Position numbers and translations under genes: made by a program. The notes beneath the pieces were generated by a model, which made no database searches, was not told where the DNA came from, and saw only the letters and a list, made by a program, of their open reading frames with translations. From NCBI GenBank assembly GCA_020722305.1, contig DYLB01000089.1:1-8174 (forward strand): 8,174 bases of DNA, given 5' to 3'. Positions 1 to 5,548 of this stretch are shown piece after piece; the stretch's first letter is position 1; every line of letters begins with the position of its first letter. This DNA is from Anaerolinea thermophila. Lineage in GTDB: Bacteria > Chloroflexota > Anaerolineae > Anaerolineales > Villigracilaceae.

Positions 1-24
1 GCGCCTTGGCGGCTTCGCGTTAAG
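1..24. repeat. Fragment of intergenic short-unit repeat (window edge)
   Basis: The first bases contain two imperfect tandem 8-mers, CCTTGGCG (4-11) and GCTTCGCG (12-19), matching at 6 of 8 positions, followed by TTAAG. The style resembles tandem-unit sequences I remember from intergenic regions of environmental bacteria; that resemblance is from memory. It looks like the end of an element cut by the window edge. Similar short-unit pieces occur at 5439-5512 and 8150-8174. No coding potential is visible here. Confidence 0.4.
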
Positions 25-108
25 TTTTTGGAGTTTTTGCAGTGGACTCATTGTTCCATTTTCCCTTTGGATAATCGGGGAGTTCGTCCATTTACTCTGC
101 AAAAAGGG

Positions 109-134
109 TAGAATGAGACAAATTGACAGGAAAG
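109..134 (+). promoter_or_regulatory. Possible -10 box and Shine-Dalgarno for the helicase gene
   Basis: TAGAAT at 109-114 fits a sigma-70 -10 box. It would start transcription near 121 and give a leader of about 23 bases. AGGAAAG at 128-134 is a good ribosome binding site nine bases before the TTG at 144, and this supports that unusual start. No convincing -35 hexamer is present at the right distance, so the promoter part is weak. The rest of 25-143 shows nothing else recognisable. Confidence 0.35.
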
Positions 135-143
135 AAGTAAAAC

Positions 144-1577
144 TTGACTACTCCAAACGAAAAAACCACCGTCCTTTCAGAAATTTCACTGGAACAATTA
201 CCTGAAACCCTGCGCCAGGCCGCGGCCCGCGCCGGCTGGACCAGCCTGATGCCCGTCCAGTCCCGCGCCATCCCTTATCTGATGGCCGGACGCAACGTCA
301 TGGTCCAAGCCCGCACCGGGAGCGGCAAAACCGGCGCGTTCCTGCTGCCCATGCTGACCCGCCTGGACCCGAAGCGGAACCAAACCCAGGCCTTGATCCT
401 CGTCCCGACCCGGGAACTGGCCCGCCAGGTCGTGACCGACGCCGAGACCCTGTGCGCCAACACCGGCCTGCGGACGGCGGCCGTCTACGGCGGGGTGGGC
501 TACAAACCCCAGATCGAAGCCCTCAAATCAGGGGCGCAGATCGTGGTCGGCACGCCGGGACGCGTCCTCGATCACCTGCTCAAGCGCAATTTCAGCCTCG
601 ACCACCTGTCCATGCTCATCTTCGACGAAGCCGACCGGATGCTCTCGATGGGCTTCTACCCCGACATGCGCGAAGTCCAGCGCTACCTGCCCAAGCGGGA
701 ACTGCACACCGCCATGTTCTCGGCCACCTTTCCATCGGCGGTGATGCGCGTGGCGCGGGCCTTCATCCGCGAACCGGAGTTCATCAGCCTGAGCAGCGAC
801 CATGTCCACGTCACCGAGACCGACCACAGTTACTACATCGTCCCCGGTATGGACAAGGAACGCAGCCTGATCCGCATCATCGAGGTCGAGAACCCCGAAT
901 CGGCCATCATCTTCTGCAACACCAAGATGCGCGTCCACCTGGTGACCGTCATCCTGCAACGCTACGGCTACGACGCCGACGAACTGAGCGCCGACCTGTC
1001 GCAGGCGGCGCGTGACCAGGTGCTCAAGCGCCTGCACGACGGCAAGCTCCGTTTCCTGGTCGCCACCGACGTCGCCGCCCGCGGCCTCGACATCCCCGAA
1101 CTCTCGCACGTGATCCAGTACGAGCCGCCCGAAGACGTGGAAAGCTACATCCACCGCGCCGGGCGGACGGGACGGGCCGGGGCCAGCGGCACGGCCCTGT
1201 CGCTGGTCAGCCTGGCCGAGAAGCACCTGATAGACCGCATTGCCAAACAATACAAGATCGACATGGAACAACGCGAATTGCCCACCGAAGAAGACGTGGA
1301 AACCCTGGTCGCCGAGCGGCTCACGGCCCTGCTCGAATCCCGCCTGCGGGAACGGGACAAGCTCCAGACCGAGCGCAGCCGCCGCTTCGTCCCACTGGCG
1401 CGTGACCTGGCGGAGAACGAGGACGAACTGCCGGTCATCACCATGCTGCTCGATGACTACTACCAGCAAGCCCTTCACGCCCCCGTCTCGCCCCCGGATG
1501 AGCGGCCGGCTCCCGTTTCGACGAACCGGCCTGCGTCTGGTCGCCGCCGCGGAAGCCGCCGCCCGCGCCGAAGATAA
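144..1577 (+). CDS. DEAD-box ATP-dependent RNA helicase
   Basis: This is a 477-residue cytoplasmic helicase that uses ATP to unwind or remodel short RNA duplexes, probably in ribosome assembly, RNA decay or cold adaptation. All core motifs are visible: Q motif around 31-39 (GWTSLMPVQ), Walker A ARTGSGKT at 56-63, PTRELA at 88-93, TPGR at 137-140, DEAD at 161-164, SAT at 193-195, ATDVAARGLDIP at 307-318 and HRAGRTGR at 337-344. After the two RecA-like domains comes a charged segment (about 375-430) and a disordered basic tail rich in Arg (about 455-477), a likely extra RNA contact. The start is TTG, chosen because AGGAAAG lies nine bases upstream, the reading begins just before the Q motif, and the next Met is already inside that motif. 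It resembles the RhlE/CshA/DeaD group, but the tail does not decide the subfamily. It precedes the rpmH promoter and is probably its own transcription unit. Confidence 0.95.
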   Translation: MTTPNEKTTVLSEISLEQLPETLRQAAARAGWTSLMPVQSRAIPYLMAGRNVMVQARTGSGKTGAFLLPMLTRLDPKRNQTQALILVPTRELARQVVTDAETLCANTGLRTAAVYGGVGYKPQIEALKSGAQIVVGTPGRVLDHLLKRNFSLDHLSMLIFDEADRMLSMGFYPDMREVQRYLPKRELHTAMFSATFPSAVMRVARAFIREPEFISLSSDHVHVTETDHSYYIVPGMDKERSLIRIIEVENPESAIIFCNTKMRVHLVTVILQRYGYDADELSADLSQAARDQVLKRLHDGKLRFLVATDVAARGLDIPELSHVIQYEPPEDVESYIHRAGRTGRAGASGTALSLVSLAEKHLIDRIAKQYKIDMEQRELPTEEDVETLVAERLTALLESRLRERDKLQTERSRRFVPLARDLAENEDELPVITMLLDDYYQQALHAPVSPPDERPAPVSTNRPASGRRRGSRRPRRR

Positions 1578-1615
1578 GCGTTGTGTAAGATATTGCCAAT
1601 TTTGCAAACCGGCGA

Positions 1616-1645
1616 TTGACCGATTTCAAAGCTATACGTTATAAT
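1616..1645 (+). promoter_or_regulatory. Sigma-70-type promoter for the rpmH operon
   Basis: TTGACC at 1616-1621 (five of six to the -35 consensus) and TATAAT at 1640-1645 (exact -10) are separated by 18 bases. This is the best full promoter in the window. Transcription would start near 1652 and give rpmH a leader of about 155 bases. It lies in the AT-richer stretch just after the helicase stop at 1577. No clear intrinsic terminator separates the helicase from it. Confidence 0.75.
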
Positions 1646-1717
1646 AGCGTGCCAGTCCGCCTGAACCGGGCTATAGTATTACCGTGCAACATTTGCATCG
1701 AACGCGCAACCTGTAGC

Positions 1718-1758
1718 GCGACATTTATGTCGCCGTTTGGTTGCGGCATGAATGCCGC
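1718..1758 (+). promoter_or_regulatory. Twin 16-nt palindromes in the rpmH leader
   Basis: Two perfect inverted repeats lie in the untranslated leader: GCGACATTTATGTCGC (1718-1733) and GCGGCATGAATGCCGC (1743-1758). Each has 7-base arms around a 2-base centre, or 6-bp stems with 4-base loops if folded as RNA. The centres are exactly 25 bases apart. They share the pattern GCGRCAT-NN-ATGYCGC and differ in the arms only at one pair, A:T in the first and G:C in the second, so the change is compensated. They may be RNA hairpins, for example an autoregulatory leader, or a double operator. There is no T-run, so a terminator is unlikely. The remainder of 1646-1807 shows only the ribosome binding site GAGGT at 1798-1802. 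Confidence 0.6.
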
Positions 1759-1807
1759 GTTACGAAAAGCCCACAGAACGCCATTATTCTTTTGTGTGAG
1801 GTATTGA

Positions 1808-1978
1808 ATGACAAAGAGAACCTATCAACCCAAGATCCGCCGCCGCGTGCGCGTGCATGGATTCCGCAAGCGCATGGCCTCGGCTGACGGCCGCCAGGTG
1901 CTCAAGCGCCGCCGATTGAAAGGCCGCTACAAGCTGACCACCACGGCAAACGAGCACGTCAAGCGGACTCGCTGGTAA
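1808..1978 (+). CDS. rpmH: Large ribosomal subunit protein bL34
   Basis: This 56-residue, very basic protein binds 23S rRNA in the large ribosomal subunit. The N-terminal part reads MTKRTYQPK and continues through RVHGFRKRMAS, DGRQVLKRRR and LKGR, the L34 signature spread over residues 1-40. The usual length is 44-46 residues. Here about 12-16 extra residues follow (YKLTTTANEHVKRTRW, 41-56), which I regard as a lineage-specific tail. The ATG is preceded by GAGGT at 1798-1802, five bases upstream. It is the first gene of the rpmH-rnpA-yidD-yidC-jag cluster, driven by the promoter at 1616-1645. An open frame of 63 codons over 1616-1807 upstream runs through the promoter and palindromes and is not a credible gene. 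Confidence 0.95.
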   Translation: MTKRTYQPKIRRRVRVHGFRKRMASADGRQVLKRRRLKGRYKLTTTANEHVKRTRW

Positions 1979-2055
1979 ACCACCTGCGGCGCGGCCCGGG
2001 GAAAACTCAGGGTCACGCATGACTGAACCTTAACTGGATATCGTTTGAGGCATGG

Positions 2056-2403
2056 GTGAAGCGTCAGTTCCGGCTGACCCGGTCAACCGATTTCAAGCGG
2101 GTGCGGCGAAATGGCAAGTCTTATGCCCACCCGCTTGTTGTGTTGGTTGCCTTGCCGGGCGAAGAAGCCCGCCTGCGCATCGGTGTGACTGCCGGCCGCT
2201 CGGTCGGGAAAGCCGTCAAGCGCAACCGGGCGAAACGCCTGCTGCGCTCCGCCATGGCCGCCTTCATCCCCGAACTCCCCCCCGGCTGGGACCTGATCCT
2301 GATCGCCCGCCCGGCCATCCTCCAAACGTCTTTCCAGCAGGTCCGTCAGGCCATTGCCGAATTGCTTGGCCGCGCCCGGTTACAATCCCCGCATGAATCG
2401 TGA
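2056..2403 (+). CDS. rnpA: Ribonuclease P protein component
   Basis: This 115-residue protein is the small partner of the catalytic RNase P RNA and helps remove the 5' leader of pre-tRNAs. The family hallmarks are present: N-terminal FRLTRSTDFKRVRRNGK (residues 5-21), the hydrophobic strand HPLVVLVALP, RIGVTAGRSVGKAV (41-54), and the RNR motif KRNRAKRLLR at 55-64, whose Arg and Asn contact the RNA. The start is GTG at 2056. GAGG at 2047-2050 sits five bases upstream, and translation from here opens with the expected MKRQFRLTR. The ATG at 2052 is in another frame. The gap of 77 bases after rpmH has no recognisable terminator, so rpmH and rnpA are probably co-transcribed. The 3' end overlaps yidD by 11 bases. 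Length is normal for the family. Confidence 0.95.
   Translation: MKRQFRLTRSTDFKRVRRNGKSYAHPLVVLVALPGEEARLRIGVTAGRSVGKAVKRNRAKRLLRSAMAAFIPELPPGWDLILIARPAILQTSFQQVRQAIAELLGRARLQSPHES
2381..2386 (+). promoter_or_regulatory. Possible leaderless -10 box before yidD
   Basis: TACAAT (five of six to the -10 consensus) ends six bases before the yidD ATG at 2393, inside the end of rnpA. Transcription would begin at about the A of the ATG. This is the same geometry as TATAAT before the kinase gene at 5549. No Shine-Dalgarno is visible before yidD. A -35 box at normal spacing is not evident, and translational coupling to rnpA is a simpler explanation. Confidence 0.25.
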
Positions 2404-2686
2404 ATTTTATCTGCCGAACGAATATCCAAGCGAACCGCGCCTGCGCGACCTGCCGCGCACGCCGCGCTATTGGCCGCGCCTGGCGCTCCTGGCGCTCATC
2501 CGCCTGTACCAGAAGACCATCTCGCGCGGCCTGCCGGAGGGCACCTGCCGTTTTTACCCGTCTTGTTCCCATTACGGCTACCAGGCCATTTACAAGTACG
2601 GCGTATTGAAAGGCTCGGTCATGGCGACCTGGCGGGTGTTGCGCTGCAACCCGTTCAACCCCGGCGGGTATGACCCGGTTCCATAA
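2393..2686 (+). CDS. yidD: Membrane protein insertion efficiency factor YidD
   Basis: This 97-residue small, basic, membrane-associated protein is thought to assist YidC/Sec-dependent insertion of membrane proteins. The signature is intact: ALIRLYQKTIS (about 34-44), CRFYPSCSHYGYQAI with two conserved Cys, KYGVLKGS, and the C-terminal WRVLRCNPFNPGGYDPVP with a third Cys. Family members are commonly 70-85 residues and begin close to the LIRLYQ helix. Here about 25 residues rich in Pro and Arg precede it. The ATG at 2393 overlaps the rnpA end by 11 bases, typical of translational coupling. A further in-frame start at 2354 would lie deeper inside rnpA and adds no family sequence. The next gene in textbook order is yidC, but here a lipoprotein gene intervenes. 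Confidence 0.93.
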   Translation: MNREFYLPNEYPSEPRLRDLPRTPRYWPRLALLALIRLYQKTISRGLPEGTCRFYPSCSHYGYQAIYKYGVLKGSVMATWRVLRCNPFNPGGYDPVP

Positions 2687-2719
2687 GCAAGAAAGTTAAG
2701 TAAGGAAAGAAGAACCTGA

Positions 2720-3790
2720 ATGAAGGTTAAACCTGTTGTAATCGTTTTCATCCTGGCTGCGGGCCTGCTGCTCGGCGGGTGCGCGACCAGCCTGCCCACC
2801 AATAGCTGGCCGGGACTGGCCGCCACCGACAGCACGGCCTACCTGGCTTCGGGGCAGCACGTGTATGCCATCAACCTGAATACCCACGCCGAAGTCTGGC
2901 GTTTCCCTGGCGATGCTCAGAACAGCACCCTTTTCTTCAACACCCCCGTCCTTACCGATGACGGGCAACTCATCATCGGCAGTTCCGGTACGGACCACAG
3001 TCTCTATAGCATAGACGCAGTTAGCGGCACCGAAAATTGGGTCTTCAGCCAGGCCTCGAAGCCCTGGATGGGGCCTGTGCTGGCCACCCCCGAAGCCATC
3101 TACGCCCCCAACAGCAACGGCACCCTCTACGCACTCGATCCCGCCACCGGGGCGGAACTCTGGCGCTACGCGGCCGCCGATGCCCTCTGGGGCCAGCCCG
3201 CCACCGACGGCGAACGCGTCTTCATCGGTTCGCTGGATCACTTCGTCTACGCCCTGAATGCCAAAACCGGCAGGGAACTCTGGAAGACCGAACTGGAAGG
3301 CGCAATCGCCGGGGGCCCGGTCGCCGGGCCGGACGGCCTGATTTACGTGGTCTCGTTCAGCAACACCGTCAAGGCCCTGGACGCCGCCAGGGGATCGGTC
3401 GTTTGGACTGCCGAGACCGAGGCCTGGGTCTGGAGCAGCCCGGCCTTGCACGACAACGTGCTCTACTTCGGCGACCTGAACGGCACACTCTACGCCCTGG
3501 ACGCGTCAGACGGGAGCCAGGTCTGGACGCCGCAGCAGCCCAACGGTCCCGTAGTGGGCCGCCCGCTGATCACCGACGAAGCGGTCATCTTCGCCGGTGA
3601 AGACGGTAAAGTCGTCGCCCTGGGCTTCGACGGGAAGTCCCTCTGGCCCGACTCGTTCGACGGTAAAATCTATACCGCACCGGTAGAGGCGGGGGGCTAC
3701 ATCCTGATCGCTCCCATGAACGCCGAATTTGCCCTGGTCGCCTTGAACTCGGATGGGGGGCAAGCCTGGCCCTTCACTCCTGGCAAGTAG
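2720..3790 (+). CDS. PQQ-type beta-propeller lipoprotein (BamB-like fold)
   Basis: This 356-residue predicted lipoprotein has a short positively charged start, a hydrophobic stretch (5-18) and the lipobox LGGC with Cys21 as the likely lipidated residue. It should therefore be exported and tethered to the outer face of the membrane. From about residue 38 to the end there are eight repeats of the form (I/V)Y-x-G-x-x-(L/V)YALD-x-x-(T/S)G-x-x-(L/V)W. Examples are GTLYALDPATGAELW, FVYALNAKTGRELW and GTLYALDASDGSQVW, which predict an eight-bladed propeller. This fold occurs in BamB and quinoprotein dehydrogenases. I see no separate catalytic domain, so a scaffold or binding role is more likely than an enzyme. 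It sits 33 bases after yidD and 15 bases before yidC, so it is probably co-transcribed with them and may help fold or receive exported proteins (inference). AGGAAAG at 2703-2709 is the likely ribosome binding site. If the organism is monoderm, a true BAM role is excluded. Confidence 0.85.
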   Translation: MKVKPVVIVFILAAGLLLGGCATSLPTNSWPGLAATDSTAYLASGQHVYAINLNTHAEVWRFPGDAQNSTLFFNTPVLTDDGQLIIGSSGTDHSLYSIDAVSGTENWVFSQASKPWMGPVLATPEAIYAPNSNGTLYALDPATGAELWRYAAADALWGQPATDGERVFIGSLDHFVYALNAKTGRELWKTELEGAIAGGPVAGPDGLIYVVSFSNTVKALDAARGSVVWTAETEAWVWSSPALHDNVLYFGDLNGTLYALDASDGSQVWTPQQPNGPVVGRPLITDEAVIFAGEDGKVVALGFDGKSLWPDSFDGKIYTAPVEAGGYILIAPMNAEFALVALNSDGGQAWPFTPGK

Positions 3791-3805
3791 GAAACGGACT
3801 GAATT

Positions 3806-4588
3806 ATGTGGAATACGCTTATCATCGAACCTTTTACCAATACCCTGCTGTGGATCTATGACATCATCGGCAACAACTTCGGGCTGGCGATCATCCTGTT
3901 CACTATTCTGATCCGCGCCCTGACCTACCCGCTCACCGCCTCCCAGATGAAGCAGACCGCCGCCATGCAGGAGATGCAGAAATCCAAGCAGTGGCAGGAG
4001 ATGCAGAAAAAATACAAGGACGATAAGGAACGCCTGGCCCAGGAACAGATGAAACTGTACAAAGAGCTGGGCGTGAACCCCTTCGGCTCCTGCCTGCCCA
4101 CCCTGATCCAATTCCCGATCATCATCGGCCTGTACCGCAGCATCATCCTGGCTATGGCCTCCACGCCCCTGCAAATGCTCGAATTGACCCGGGCCATCTA
4201 CCCTTTTATGAACGTTTCCGACATCATCCCGCTCAACAGCAAATTCTTGTGGATGGACCTGGGCGTGCCCGAGAGCCTGACGATCTTCGGGCTGGCCATC
4301 CCCTTCCTGGCGATCATCGTGGCCGCTACCACCTGGGTGCAATCCAAGCTGACCATGCCGCCGCCCGCCGCCAATAACCCCGGCGACCCCAGCGCCCAGA
4401 TGGGCCAATCCATGACCCTGATGATGCCCCTGATGCTCGGCTACTTCACCTATATTTCACCTGCCGGGCTGGGCCTTTACTTCCTGACGGGTAACTTGGT
4501 CGGCGTGATTCAATATGCCATGATGGGCAAGGTGGATTGGAAAAACCTGTTGCCCAAACAAGCCGCCCAACCTGCTAAAAAGAAATAA
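3806..4588 (+). CDS. yidC: Membrane protein insertase YidC/Oxa1 family
   Basis: This 260-residue integral membrane insertase moves proteins into the cytoplasmic membrane, alone or with SecYEG. The N-terminal amphipathic and hydrophobic stretch (1-36) leads into ILIRALTYPLTASQMKQ, where Arg37 matches the functionally important arginine of the hydrophilic groove. A charged coiled-coil hairpin follows (about 48-88), then LGVNPFGSCLPTLIQFP and IIIGLYRSI (TM2, about 97-117). Further membrane segments lie near 145-152, 158-178 and 203-235, and the gene ends in a basic tail (AQPAKKK). The large periplasmic domain of Gram-negative YidC is absent, so it is the short core type. It has no lipobox, unlike SpoIIIJ of Bacillus. 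The start ATG has AGGAA at 3789-3793, rather far upstream at 12 bases. It is followed closely by jag, its usual partner. Confidence 0.95.
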   Translation: MWNTLIIEPFTNTLLWIYDIIGNNFGLAIILFTILIRALTYPLTASQMKQTAAMQEMQKSKQWQEMQKKYKDDKERLAQEQMKLYKELGVNPFGSCLPTLIQFPIIIGLYRSIILAMASTPLQMLELTRAIYPFMNVSDIIPLNSKFLWMDLGVPESLTIFGLAIPFLAIIVAATTWVQSKLTMPPPAANNPGDPSAQMGQSMTLMMPLMLGYFTYISPAGLGLYFLTGNLVGVIQYAMMGKVDWKNLLPKQAAQPAKKK

Positions 4589-4608
4589 CCTGTAAGGAGG
4601 GAGCTACC

Positions 4609-5409
4609 ATGTCCGAGAAAGCCACACTCGAAGTCATCGCACCGACCGTTGAGGAAGCCCTGTCGAAAGGACTGGCCGAATTGGGGTTGCCGGCTGAGGC
4701 CGTCAGTATGGAAGTGTTGGACGCGGGCAGCAAAGGATTCCTGGGACTGGGCGGCCGTCAGGTGCGCATCCGCCTGACCGTCAAAGGCCCGGACGTGGAA
4801 CCTGCTCCCGTCAAAAAAGAGAAACCGGCTCCCAGGCCGCAGGCCGCCAAACCCCAACCCAGGCCCGCACCCAAACCCGCCCCCAGGCCCGAGGTCCGGG
4901 TCGAGGCCAAACCCGAAGTTAAACCCAAATCTCCGGCAGACCAGGACTCGGCCGTCAAACTGACCGAAGAGACTCTGTCCACCCTGCTCGAAAAAATGAA
5001 GGTCAAGGCCAGCGTCTCGGCTCAGCGGGACGACTCGGACAGCGACCGCCCCGTCATCCGGGTGGACGTGCGCGGCGACGACCTGGGCGTGCTGATCGGC
5101 CGCCGCGCCGAAACGCTCAACGCCCTGCAATACGTCACCTCCCTGATCGTGGGCAAACAGCTCGAACAGTGGGTCCAGGTCATGGTGGACGTGGAAGGCT
5201 ACCGCAGCCGTCGCGAACGCCAACTGCGCCAGATGGCGCGGCGCATGGCCGATCAGGCCGTCCGCTCTGGGCGGCAGCAAACCCTCGAGCCCATGCCCGC
5301 CGCCGAACGGCGCATCATCCACCTCGAATTGCGCAACAACCCGCAGGTCGAGACCCAGAGCATCGGCGAAGAGCCGACCCGCAAAGTGACCATCATTCCC
5401 AAGTTGTAA
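4609..5409 (+). CDS. jag: Jag/KhpB RNA-binding protein (Jag_N, KH, R3H)
   Basis: This 266-residue cytoplasmic RNA-binding protein belongs to the Jag/KhpB family, known in Firmicutes to act on cell elongation and division and often encoded beside yidC. Domains in order are Jag_N (about 3-58, with the motif KGFLGLGGR at 42-50), a Pro/Ala/Lys/Arg linker (65-109), a KH domain (about 115-195) and an R3H domain (about 198-266) with Arg234-x3-His238. The KH loop reads GRRA (164-167), where the family usually has GxxG; the last Gly is replaced by Ala. A strong ribosome binding site AAGGAGG (4594-4600) lies eight bases before the ATG, the best match to anti-SD in the window. The gap to yidC is 20 bases. 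It ends the first operon; a non-coding break with a palindrome follows. Confidence 0.93.
   Translation: MSEKATLEVIAPTVEEALSKGLAELGLPAEAVSMEVLDAGSKGFLGLGGRQVRIRLTVKGPDVEPAPVKKEKPAPRPQAAKPQPRPAPKPAPRPEVRVEAKPEVKPKSPADQDSAVKLTEETLSTLLEKMKVKASVSAQRDDSDSDRPVIRVDVRGDDLGVLIGRRAETLNALQYVTSLIVGKQLEQWVQVMVDVEGYRSRRERQLRQMARRMADQAVRSGRQQTLEPMPAAERRIIHLELRNNPQVETQSIGEEPTRKVTIIPKL
4801..4935 (+). repeat. Low-complexity Pro/Ala/Lys/Arg linker within jag
   Basis: Residues 65-109 of Jag are made almost entirely of Pro, Ala, Lys, Arg, Val and Glu, with recurring PAPRP, QPRP, PAPKP and KPEVKP units. At the DNA level, C-rich CCCAGGCC words recur several times. This is a disordered, positively charged tether between the N-terminal domain and the KH/R3H domains. 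The repeat makes its length prone to variation between strains. Confidence 0.7.
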
Positions 5410-5438
5410 ATAACCGCGTAACAAACATCATCCCGATC

Positions 5439-5512
5439 TCACCACCGAGATCACGGAATTCACAGAGATTTCATAAACCATTTCTCTGTGCGCCCCGCGA
5501 ACCCGATGGTGA
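5439..5512. repeat. Long imperfect intergenic palindrome
   Basis: The two halves pair collinearly across 74 bases. TCACCA (5439-5444) is complementary to TGGTGA (5507-5512), and CACAGAGA (5461-5468) to TCTCTGTG (5483-5490). About 22 of 30 positions between these limits pair with no need for gaps, leaving a 14-base AT-rich loop. The left arm has a 9-base rhythm: GAGATCACG, then GAATTCACA, then GAGATTTCA. It fills most of the 139-base break between jag and the kinase. I read it as a degenerate mobile or REP-like intergenic element of the same general style as the pieces at both window ends. Confidence 0.6.
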
Positions 5513-5521
5513 AATTTTTTT
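5439..5521 (+). terminator. Possible intrinsic terminator after jag
   Basis: The imperfect palindrome at 5439-5512 is followed two bases later by seven Ts (5515-5521), and the next promoter-like box begins at 5537. Position and T-run suit termination of the yidC-jag operon. However, the stem has many mismatches and its base is only six pairs, so efficiency is doubtful. Confidence 0.25.
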
Positions 5522-5536
5522 GTGCTTCTGGTCAGG

Positions 5537-5542
5537 TATAAT
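5537..5542 (+). promoter_or_regulatory. Consensus -10 box for a leaderless kinase-parA-parB transcript
   Basis: TATAAT matches the -10 consensus exactly and ends six bases before the ATG at 5549. A start seven bases downstream would fall on the A of that ATG. No Shine-Dalgarno precedes the gene, which agrees with leaderless translation. The -35 region is only the T-run (TTTTTT at 5515-5520, 16-base spacing), a poor match. Confidence 0.6.
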
Positions 5543-5548
5543 TCAGCC

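Noticed and set aside
1107..1112. CACGTG cores as possible parS sites (also 2858-2863 and 5667-5672)
   Set aside because: Flanks do not match TGTTTCACGTGAAACA. The best extended palindrome, GGCACGTGCC at 5665-5674, lacks the A/T-rich arms and is inside a coding region.
1592..1606. TTGC...GCAA inverted repeat as helicase terminator
   Set aside because: The stem has only four pairs and no T-run follows.
528..1607. Long antisense open frame opposite the helicase
   Set aside because: It is a shadow of GC-rich coding sequence. The + frame has all helicase motifs and the antisense product has no recognisable domain. The same holds for the antisense frames opposite the propeller, jag, parA and parB genes.
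1616..1807. Open frame of 63 codons upstream of rpmH
   Set aside because: It runs through the promoter and both palindromes, has no ribosome binding site and an irregular Cys-rich composition.
2052..2396. ATG-started frame overlapping rnpA
   Set aside because: Wrong frame. The GTG at 2056 gives an intact RNase P protein with the RNR motif.
5522..5548. GTG start for the kinase nine codons upstream
   Set aside because: It would put the consensus TATAAT inside the gene and adds residues with no family similarity.
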